Assembly (NCBI RefSeq): GCF_007923445.1
Contig: NZ_VOJI01000002.1
Span: forward strand, 1 to 64,000
Length of the DNA: 64,000 bases
DNA from: Puniceibacterium confluentis
Lineage (GTDB): Bacteria > Pseudomonadota > Alphaproteobacteria > Rhodobacterales > Rhodobacteraceae
Reading direction: 5' to 3'
Positions 57,501 to 64,000 of the stretch are shown in pieces. The position numbers and the translations under genes are program-made. The first letter of the stretch is position 1. Every line of letters begins with the position of its first letter. The notes under the pieces are model-generated. The model had not been told where the DNA came from and searched no databases. It saw only the letters and a list, made by a program, of their open reading frames with translations.

Positions 57501-58555
57501 CGGTCCAGTCCCAGCATCTTGCGGTTGGCCGCCTCGTCGGTGCCGCCCGCGGCAAAATCATCGAAGGCATGTGGCGTCACGCGGATGATGTGATCGCGCA
57601 CGAATGCCGCCCCCTCGCGGGCACCGTCTTCGGGGTGCTTCAGGGCACATTCCCATTCGACCACGGCCCAGCCGTCAAAATCCATCGCCGCGAGCCTGGA
57701 AAACACCGCCCCGAAATCGACCTGTCCGTCGCCGAGGCTGCGGAACCGGCCCGCGCGATTGACCCAGGATTGAAAGCCGCCATAGACGCCCTGTCGCCCG
57801 GTCGGATTGAACTCTGCGTCCTTGACGTGGAACATGCCGATCCGTTCGCCGTAGATGTCCAGATTGTCGAGATAATCGAGACATTGCAGCACATAGTGGC
57901 TCGGATCGTAGAGCATTTTCGCCCGCGGATGCTGGGCAACGCGATCCAGGAACATCTCGAAGGTGACGCCGTCGTGCAGATCCTCGCCCGGGTGGATCTC
58001 GTAACACAGGTCGATGCCCTGGTCTTCGGCGTGGTCCAGCAGCGGACGCCAGCGGGTGGCCAGTTCGTCAAAGGCCGTCTCGACCAGCCCGGCCGGACGC
58101 TGTGGCCAGGGGTAGACATAGGGCCAGGCCAGCGCACCGGAAAAGGTTGCGGCGGCAGAAAGGCCGAGATTGCGCGACGCGGTGATGGTCTTTTTCACCT
58201 GATCGACCGCCCAGGCCTGCCGGGCGGCGGGGTTGCCGCGCACCGACGGGGCGGCAAAGCCGTCAAAGGCCGTGTCATATGCGGGATGCACCGCGACCAG
58301 CTGGCCCTGCAGGTGGCAGGCAAGCTCGGTCACGGTGATGTTGTTCTCTGCCGCCTGACCTTTCCAGGTGTCGCAATAGTCCCGGCTCGTCGCGGCCGCA
58401 TGCAGATCTATCAGCCGGTTGTCCCAGCTGGGCACCTGCACGCCGGCATACCCGCAGTCCGCAGCCCAGCGGGTGATCCCGTCCCAGGTGTCAAAGGGCG
58501 CTGTGTCCCCGGCGAACTGCGCCAGAAACAGGGCCGGACCCTGAATCGTTTTCAT
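57497..58555 (-). CDS. Sugar phosphate isomerase/epimerase-like TIM barrel
   Basis: A 352-residue AP-endonuclease-2-like (xylose isomerase-type) barrel. Metal ligands are in CYEIHPGEDLHDG, YDPSHYV, FHVKDAEFNP and the late VVEWECA. The ATG at 58555 follows GGGGGAGGATCAG and is the first gene of the operon, 132 bp from the divergent lacI-type gene with two operators between. Confidence 0.92.
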   Translation of the reverse strand: MKTIQGPALFLAQFAGDTAPFDTWDGITRWAADCGYAGVQVPSWDNRLIDLHAAATSRDYCDTWKGQAAENNITVTELACHLQGQLVAVHPAYDTAFDGFAAPSVRGNPAARQAWAVDQVKKTITASRNLGLSAAATFSGALAWPYVYPWPQRPAGLVETAFDELATRWRPLLDHAEDQGIDLCYEIHPGEDLHDGVTFEMFLDRVAQHPRAKMLYDPSHYVLQCLDYLDNLDIYGERIGMFHVKDAEFNPTGRQGVYGGFQSWVNRAGRFRSLGDGQVDFGAVFSRLAAMDFDGWAVVEWECALKHPEDGAREGAAFVRDHIIRVTPHAFDDFAAGGTDEAANRKMLGLDR

Positions 58556-58595
58556 CTGATCCTCCCCCGCGCCTCTTTCGGGCGCATCTTGACGA

Positions 58596-58640
58596 TGTAA
58601 TCGTTTGCAGCGAGACTGACAAAAGATGAAATCGTTTACA
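58596..58640. promoter_or_regulatory. Two LacI-family operators
   Basis: TGTAATCGTTTGCA (58596-58609) and TGAAATCGTTTACA (58627-58640) are both near-palindromes centred on CG, the LacI/GalR pattern, with centres 31 bp apart, about three helical turns. They lie in the 131-bp gap between the operon and its divergent regulator and overlap a possible TTGTCA-N17-TACATC promoter for the operon. Confidence 0.8.
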
Positions 58641-58686
58641 ACAGATTTTTTCGCCGCCATTCTCCGCGCCGAAAGAAAGGGTGACG

Positions 58687-59703
58687 ATGGACAGGAAAAC
58701 CGCGACCATTCAGGATGTTGCCCGTGTTGCCGGTGTCTCGACCGCCACGGTGAGCCGGACGCTGTCAAAGCCATCCGTGGTCGCCGAATCAACCCGCGAG
58801 GCGGTTCTGAGTGCCGTGGCCGAGACCGGCTACCGGATCAACTCCACCGCCTCGAACCTGCGCCGCCAGCGCACCGGCAGCGTCATCGCGCTGATCCCCA
58901 ACCTCGCAAACCCGTTTTTCTCGCAGATCCTGGCGGGCATGTCCTCTGTCCTCGCCCCGGCGCAGCTGGGCCTGCTGGTGGCGGATACGCAGACCGGCAC
59001 CGACCCCGAGGCGCGGCTGGCGGATTTTCTCCAGTCCGGTCAGGCCGACGGGCTGGTGCTGTTCGACGGCACGATGTCGCCCGGGGCGCTGGATCTGCCG
59101 GGGCGTCCGCCCGTGCTCATGGCCTGCGAATGGATGGGGGGTGATCTGCCGTCCATTCGGGTGGACAATGCCCGGGGCGCGGAAATGGCGGTGGCGCATC
59201 TGGCTGACGTCGGGCACCGCGCCATCGGGCATGTGACCGGTCCGCCGGGCAATGTGCTGACCGAAACCCGGCTGTCAGGCTTTCAGCGCGGCCTGACCCG
59301 GCATGGGTTGCAGGCCCGCGCGGACTGGGTGTTCGGCGGCGATTTCAGCATGGATTCCGGGGCGGCGGCGGCGCGACGTTGGCTGGCACTGGACGACAGG
59401 CCAACCGCGCTGTTCTGTGCGTCGGATGAAATGGCCATCGGGTTCATGGGGGCCGTGCAGCACGCCGGCATCCGCGTGCCCGAGGATCTGTCGATTGTCG
59501 GCTTTGACAACATCGACGTGGTTGCGCATCTGACCCCTGCCCTGACCACGATCCGCCAGCCGCGCACGGTCATCGGGGTGCGCGCCGCCGAACTGCTGGT
59601 GGACATGATCGACGCCGGCAGCCTGACCGGCCCGTCCGAGGTGGTCGAGGTCGAATTCATCCCGCGCAAAAGCGTGGCGCCACCCCGCGCCGCACGCGGC
59701 TGA
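58687..59703 (+). CDS. LacI-family repressor of the carbohydrate operon
   Basis: A 338-residue regulator. Residues 5-50 hold the LacI helix-turn-helix and hinge (TIQDVARVAGVSTATVSRTL), followed by the periplasmic-binding-protein-like sensor (RTGSVIALIPNLANPFFSQI). GTG at 58681 is an alternative start; ATG 58687 is nearer the family norm. It is divergent from the operon, and operators lie between, so it should repress both until the sugar or its product binds. Confidence 0.93.
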   Translation: MDRKTATIQDVARVAGVSTATVSRTLSKPSVVAESTREAVLSAVAETGYRINSTASNLRRQRTGSVIALIPNLANPFFSQILAGMSSVLAPAQLGLLVADTQTGTDPEARLADFLQSGQADGLVLFDGTMSPGALDLPGRPPVLMACEWMGGDLPSIRVDNARGAEMAVAHLADVGHRAIGHVTGPPGNVLTETRLSGFQRGLTRHGLQARADWVFGGDFSMDSGAAAARRWLALDDRPTALFCASDEMAIGFMGAVQHAGIRVPEDLSIVGFDNIDVVAHLTPALTTIRQPRTVIGVRAAELLVDMIDAGSLTGPSEVVEVEFIPRKSVAPPRAARG

Positions 59704-59719
59704 GACCTGTGCCCCGGGG

Positions 59720-60799
59720 CTAGGTCGGCAGGGTGACCAGGTGGTTGTCCCAGGCCCGCGGCGCGGCAACAAGCGGCGACAGGGCGCCGCCCTTGATCCG
59801 GCACAGCCCGCCGAGGCCATCGGTGGTGAGGAATCCGCCTGTCGCCGGACCGACACCAGAGACATCGGCGCGGTTCAGCATCCCGACGAATTGCCCGGCC
59901 GCCTCAAAGACGCACACCACGCTGCCATGCGGCGACGTCAGGGCGATATGCGCGCCGTCCCCGCTGAAGGCGATACTGCCGGCATAGCCCTTCATCCGCG
60001 TCTGTTGCGCCTCGGGGGCCGTCGCCAGAACCGGAGGCGCGCCGCGCCGGTGCAGGCCCAGGAGCGGCGGCGCCAGCGCGGCGGGATCTTCGGATTGCAT
60101 GGCAAAGGCAACCAGCCCGTCCGCACGCAGGGCAAGGTGGCGGATCGAATTGCGGTGCAGATCCGCCGCCAGCGTGACCTGTTCCAGCAGCCTGCCTCCG
60201 GCGCTGACATAACTCAGGTTCGGCTGCATCGTGTCGAGGTTCAGCTTGCTGCGCTCATCGTTCAGCGCGGTATGGATGCCGCCATTGGCCACAACCAGAT
60301 CTTCCGAACCCGGCAGGCGGGCGATTTCGTGCGGACCGATGCCGTGGCTGGCAAATTCACCGATGCGGCGAAAGCCGCGGGTGGTGTCCCATTGGCCGAT
60401 CAAGCCCCGCCCGGACCCGGCCACGATTTCAGAGGTGTAGAGCACGTCGCCCGCAGCCGAGAAGGCGCCGTGCCCGTTGAAACGCCGCCCCTCGGGCAGA
60501 TCCAGCTGGTGCAGCACCCGGCCGTCGGCGCAGTCGATCACCAGTGCATAGGTGCCGGGACGGCGGGCAAAGGCCACGGCTAGCGGCTGGTGCGGGTGCC
60601 CCGCCGCCGCATGGCCCCGGGCTGGCAGCGGCACACGAAAGGTGTCCCGCCCCGCGACGCTGAGACCGAACAGGGCATACCCGCCCCCCGGTTCCCGCGC
60701 CGCCGCCAGATAGCGCGGGTTGCCCGCGTCCGCCCAGCTCAGTGTCGGCAGTGCCGATGCGGCGAGAAGTGATGCGATAAATTGGCGGCGTGATCCCAT
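59720..60799 (-). CDS. DUF1513 exported protein
   Basis: A 359-residue protein with a twin-arginine-like signal (GSRRQFIASLLAASALP) and a beta-propeller-like body (FNGHGAFSAAGDVLYTSE, GIGPHEIARLPGSEDLVVANGG) of the DUF1513 family. It is the last gene of the imelysin operon, starting 1 nt after the imelysin stop. GTG 60814 is an alternative start. Family role in iron uptake is inferred from recurring neighbours. Confidence 0.88.
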   Translation of the reverse strand: MGSRRQFIASLLAASALPTLSWADAGNPRYLAAAREPGGGYALFGLSVAGRDTFRVPLPARGHAAAGHPHQPLAVAFARRPGTYALVIDCADGRVLHQLDLPEGRRFNGHGAFSAAGDVLYTSEIVAGSGRGLIGQWDTTRGFRRIGEFASHGIGPHEIARLPGSEDLVVANGGIHTALNDERSKLNLDTMQPNLSYVSAGGRLLEQVTLAADLHRNSIRHLALRADGLVAFAMQSEDPAALAPPLLGLHRRGAPPVLATAPEAQQTRMKGYAGSIAFSGDGAHIALTSPHGSVVCVFEAAGQFVGMLNRADVSGVGPATGGFLTTDGLGGLCRIKGGALSPLVAAPRAWDNHLVTLPT

Positions 60800-60800
60800 G

Positions 60801-61790
60801 TCAGTCGCCGTCACCGGCGTTGAAACCCTTGGATACGCCCAGGGCGGGACCGACTTCGGCCAGAACCGCGACCTCGATCGCCTTGATGGACTGCTGCAGG
60901 ATCTCGACCTTCAGCCGGTCGCCCGGGTCGCTGACACCGGCAAAGGACGGATCGTCCAGAGCGGCGGCTGCCCAGGCCGCGCCGTCAAACGCGGCATCGG
61001 TCTCGGGCAGCGGCACATCGACCAGCGTGTCAACAAGCTGTTGCAGGGCCTGTACCGACAGGGTGACGTTTCGCAGCGACCGGGCCGAGCGACGGGCCTC
61101 TGCACGGTTGGGCCGGGGGCGGTCAAAGCTGCCGAGGGGGCGGCCCAACCGCTCGTTTGCAGTGAACTCCAGCCCGGCCACAAGGTTGGTGAACAGCACC
61201 TGCAGACCTTCGTTTTCGGACAGGTAGACGGCATTGCCGGGCGCCCCGGCGCCGCGCAGGGTATCGGCAAACCCTCCGTGCCAGTCCTCTGAAACCACTG
61301 CCGCAATCTCTGCCAGATCGCGGGTCGCCATGCGGATCAAATCGCAGGTATAGGGATCCTGCGGCTGGAATTGCGGGTCATAGAGCAGAAATTCCAGCGC
61401 AAAGAGACCGCGGGCCGCGACCGATACCTCCTTGAACTCTTCCGGGTCGCCGACAACGGGATCGCGGTCGGCGACAAGCCGTGCCAGGCTGCGCGGCGTC
61501 ATGCCCTTGTCATCCGGCCAGAAGGCGATGATGACCGACCTGCCCTGTTCCTCGACTGGACCAAAGCGCAGGTGGCTCACCGCCATCCAGGCGTCGAAGG
61601 CGGCGTTCCACTCTGCCCTCAGCGGGTCCGGGTCGCAGCCGTCGGCGGCCGCCCTGGCCAGCGTCGCCGTGGTGTCCGCGAAAGCCGCATAGCCGGGCAG
61701 GATGTGCGCATCCACCACCCGGTCCAGGTCGGCGGCCACCGGACCGGCGGCCGAGGTCAGGGCGAAGAGGGTCGCAAAAAGGTGTCTCAC
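60801..61790 (-). CDS. Imelysin family periplasmic protein
   Basis: A 329-residue imelysin-domain protein with a short signal peptide (HLFATLFALTSAAGPVAA). Characteristic blocks are AAFDAWMAVSHLRFGPVEEQ, RGLFALEFLLYDPQ and VYLSENEGLQVLFTNLVAG. The start is GTG 61790, overlapping the upstream stop. Imelysins are iron-regulated periplasmic proteins; the C-terminal half is complete. Confidence 0.92.
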   Translation of the reverse strand: MRHLFATLFALTSAAGPVAADLDRVVDAHILPGYAAFADTTATLARAAADGCDPDPLRAEWNAAFDAWMAVSHLRFGPVEEQGRSVIIAFWPDDKGMTPRSLARLVADRDPVVGDPEEFKEVSVAARGLFALEFLLYDPQFQPQDPYTCDLIRMATRDLAEIAAVVSEDWHGGFADTLRGAGAPGNAVYLSENEGLQVLFTNLVAGLEFTANERLGRPLGSFDRPRPNRAEARRSARSLRNVTLSVQALQQLVDTLVDVPLPETDAAFDGAAWAAAALDDPSFAGVSDPGDRLKVEILQQSIKAIEVAVLAEVGPALGVSKGFNAGDGD

Positions 61791-63361
61791 AGGCTCTCCA
61801 GGTATCTGATCAGGGCTGCACGGTCGGCGGGCGGCATGTCGATCACCTGCTGTCTGTGCGGCAAGGCTTCGCCGCCGTGCCACAGTACCGCTTCCAGCAG
61901 GGTGCGGGCGCGGCCGTCGTGCAGATAGCTTTGCTGACCGCTCACGGTCTGGGTCAGACCGATCCCCCAGAGCGGTGCGGTGCGCCATTCGCTGCCGGTG
62001 GCCCGGCCCTCGGGGCGGTTGTCGGCCAGTCCCGGCCCCATGTCGTGCAGCAACAGGTCGGTATAGGGCCAGATCAGCTGAAAACTCTGTTCCGGCTGGC
62101 CGCGCAGACGGGCGGTGACAAACTTCGGTTGGTGGCATGCAGTGCAGCCCGTGTCGTAGAACACCTGCTTGCCGCGCAGCACCTGCGGATCGGCGACATC
62201 GCGCCGTGCAGGCACCCCGAGGTTGCGGGCGTAAAAGGTGACGAGGCCCAGACCATCGGCGCCGATCTCGGTGGCCTCGGGGCTGCCGGAGGTGCCGTCG
62301 GGAGCGGCGCGGCAGTCGGTCTGAGCCTCGGTGCAGTCGCCGAACGCCGCCGGAAAGATCGGCGACGAAATGCCGATGTCGCCGGCAAAGGCCGCAGCGC
62401 TTTGTTCGCGCACTGTCGGGGCGCCGGCCTTGAGCCCGAAACGGCCCAGCATCGGGCGGTTGTGTTCGAACGACCAGACCTTTTGCGCCCGCCCCGAGAT
62501 GCCGTCGCCATCGGCGTCATCGGGGTCGGCCAGCGCCAGGATGTCCCCGGCTGCAATCGCTTCCAAAAGGCCAAGGCCGATCATCTGCGGCGCCACGCGT
62601 GGTGACAGCATTGCACCGGGCGCAAGTGGACCATACCCCAGATCCGCGGCGCGGTAGGTCGGCACCCGCAAGACGGCCGTTTCACCACCCGACAACGCCA
62701 GAGTCTGTTCGGTGTAGCGGACATCGAAACGGTATTCGGCAGCATGACCCGCGGTGGCGAAATCCTGCATCTGTCCGCCATAGACCGGGTCGGGCCGGGT
62801 GCGCGGGCTGTCGTCACCGATGCCGGCCAGAAAGGCCTCGATTTCGCTCAGCGGGGCATCCTGGGCCGAGGGCACCGAGACCCGCAGAAAGATCGACACC
62901 GCGTCATCCTGCGGCCCCTCCGGCGGATGGCCGCGCCCGTCCTTGAGATGGCAGGCCTGACATGAGCGTGCATTGAACAGCGGCCCCAGACCGTCCGACA
63001 CCAGCGTCGACGACGGCGACGACACCCAGAGCTTGCGGAACAGCCCGTCGCCGACCTTGAAGTCCAGCTCGCGTTCGAACGCCATGTTGCCCGAGGCCTG
63101 CGAAAACGCATCCGCCGTGGTCCTGGCACGCACCGTGGCCCCGCCGCCGGAATTTGCCTCGAACGGTTCCGGCGCGCTGAAATCCGCGGTCAGTCGGGTC
63201 ACGTCACGAATGCGGGCGATTTCGGCGCTGGTGCGGGGCACCTCGTCCAGGTGCGCCGCCGCGACATCAGGCGGCGTCTGCGAATGCGCAAGCGGCACGA
63301 GGCTGAAGCTCAACAACAGGGCACCGATCATGACAAGTTGCAGACGGGAAAGCGGGCTCAT
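61787..63361 (-). CDS. Di-haem c-type oxidoreductase (DUF1111)
   Basis: A 524-residue periplasmic protein with a signal peptide (residues 1-27) and two haem c sites, CQACH near residue 134 and CTACH near residue 405. The DUF1111 family is called thiol or di-haem oxidoreductase and usually stands between two imelysin genes. Aspartate-rich PDDADGDGISGR could bind calcium. It may reduce or oxidise iron for uptake; that is inference. Confidence 0.92.
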   Translation of the reverse strand: MSPLSRLQLVMIGALLLSFSLVPLAHSQTPPDVAAAHLDEVPRTSAEIARIRDVTRLTADFSAPEPFEANSGGGATVRARTTADAFSQASGNMAFERELDFKVGDGLFRKLWVSSPSSTLVSDGLGPLFNARSCQACHLKDGRGHPPEGPQDDAVSIFLRVSVPSAQDAPLSEIEAFLAGIGDDSPRTRPDPVYGGQMQDFATAGHAAEYRFDVRYTEQTLALSGGETAVLRVPTYRAADLGYGPLAPGAMLSPRVAPQMIGLGLLEAIAAGDILALADPDDADGDGISGRAQKVWSFEHNRPMLGRFGLKAGAPTVREQSAAAFAGDIGISSPIFPAAFGDCTEAQTDCRAAPDGTSGSPEATEIGADGLGLVTFYARNLGVPARRDVADPQVLRGKQVFYDTGCTACHQPKFVTARLRGQPEQSFQLIWPYTDLLLHDMGPGLADNRPEGRATGSEWRTAPLWGIGLTQTVSGQQSYLHDGRARTLLEAVLWHGGEALPHRQQVIDMPPADRAALIRYLESL

Positions 63362-63383
63362 GGCGAACAGACCGTGTTGGTAG

Positions 63384-63408
63384 CCCGCCCGGGTGCGTTC
63401 CGGGCGGG
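63384..63408 (-). repeat. Intergenic stem-loop in the imelysin operon
   Basis: CCCGCCCGG and CCGGGCGGG pair as a perfect 9-bp stem with a 7-nt loop, in the 120-bp gap between the first imelysin and the di-haem gene. No T-run follows, so attenuation or mRNA protection is more likely than full termination. Confidence 0.6.
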
Positions 63409-63481
63409 ACGTGAAACTGGGGAACAGATGTGGTGCGGCATCCCGGGGTTCAACGGGACGGACCGCCGCACCCTTCTGCGC

Positions 63482-64000
63482 TTACTGGAACACTGCGTTC
63501 ACATCATCCAGACTGTCCGACCCTTCGAGCGTGATTCCGCCCAGATCCAGCGCCGTCACCACCCGTTCTATCGACCGGGTCTGCGCCACCAGCGCCGCGA
63601 CCGCCGACATCACCAGTTCTTCGCCCGCATCGTTGCCGCGCGCGAGCATCATGTCGTAGGCCATGCCGTTCCTGGTCGCATCGACGATTTCCGTCATCTC
63701 AACCATCGTGGCGTCCAGATCAGTGCGCAACTGTGCGTCCGCCGGGGCGTTGACCTCGGCCACCAGATCGGCCAGCGACGCACCGGAAATCTGGGTGCCG
63801 TCACTCCGCGTGTATTGCCCGAGATAGGCCTGCCGGATGCCCAGAGCGTCGTAGTAATGGCTCCACTGCGTGGTGTCCGAGAAACAGTCGTGCTCTTCTT
63901 CCGGATCGTTGAGCAACACGCCCAGTTTCATCCTCTGGCCCGCCAGTTCACCGTAGGACAACGACCCCATTCCGGTGAGTATCGCCTGAAGGCCCGCCGC
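63482..64000 (-). CDS. Imelysin/peptidase M75 family protein (5' end outside window)
   Basis: The last 172 residues are present; the frame is open to the right edge, reading GLQAILTGMGSLSYGELAGQ at the border. Strong imelysin blocks are MKLGVLLNDPEEEHDCFSDT and VSHYYDALGI-like WSHYYDALGIRQAYLG. The N-terminal GxHxxE motif is beyond the window. It is the first seen gene of the iron-type operon and probably its promoter-proximal member. Confidence 0.92.
   Translation of the reverse strand, partial: AAGLQAILTGMGSLSYGELAGQRMKLGVLLNDPEEEHDCFSDTTQWSHYYDALGIRQAYLGQYTRSDGTQISGASLADLVAEVNAPADAQLRTDLDATMVEMTEIVDATRNGMAYDMMLARGNDAGEELVMSAVAALVAQTRSIERVVTALDLGGITLEGSDSLDDVNAVFQ

Overview
The window is a GC-rich, gene-dense chromosome segment from an alphaproteobacterium, most likely family Rhodobacteraceae (the roseobacter group). 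The evidence is the linked CtrA and SciP cell-cycle regulators, an S9 protein with the long alphaproteobacterial N-terminal extension, DUF6456, DUF6477 and Lin0512 genes, a VPLPA-CTERM-like protein, and a non-pyrrolysine MttB relative. No rRNA, insertion sequence or CRISPR array was seen. Assignments rest on recognising protein families by eye; no database search was run.

Region 1 (1-3.6 kb) is the end of an integrated element. It has tightly overlapping small phage-like genes (a cytosine-methylase-like protein, a DUF4326 protein, an excisionase-like HTH protein) and a tyrosine integrase ending 18 bp from the 3' end of a tRNA-Val(UAC) gene, the probable attachment site. The other end lies before the window.

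Region 2 (3.6-30 kb) is mostly core chromosome. It holds soxR with a well-formed SoxR box facing a DUF1127 gene, lipA, the DUF6456/DUF6477 divergon with a CtrA-like box, an MttB-family methyltransferase with two tandem Lin0512 paralogues, guaA, a FadL-type porin, two EamA permeases, metA (with the glutamate that predicts acetyl-CoA use), ppk2-tetR, a sulfotransferase and rplM-rpsI. It continues with a MocR regulator facing a second DUF1127 gene across repeated ACAAT/ATTGT half-sites, an enoyl-CoA hydratase divergent from a thioesterase, trmFO, a methyltransferase-gluQRS pair, hisI and an IscU-like scaffold.

Region 3 (30-42.4 kb) carries recG-ligA, ctrA-sciP, mnmA, and an envelope operon (L,D-transpeptidase, lpxD, acyl carrier protein, FabF-type synthase) followed by a Tat-exported DUF882 peptidase.

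Region 4 (42.4-52.7 kb) has two identical tRNA-Asp genes, a pirin, a membrane-anchored LytTR regulator, a single-domain response regulator, small exported proteins, a CTERM protein, glutamate dehydrogenase and an orphan three-gene Tad minor-pilin cluster.

Region 5 (52.8-64 kb) has a carbohydrate operon (TIM-barrel isomerase, Gfo/Idh dehydrogenase, ribose-type ABC transporter) divergent from its LacI regulator with two operators, then an imelysin / di-haem oxidoreductase / imelysin / DUF1513 iron-uptake-type operon that runs off the right edge.

The window is mainly housekeeping. The least explained parts are the tRNA-Val element, the repeated pairing of DUF1127 genes with divergent regulators, the Lin0512 pair beside MttB, and an untranslated stretch at 29.85-30.03 kb that may encode a small RNA.
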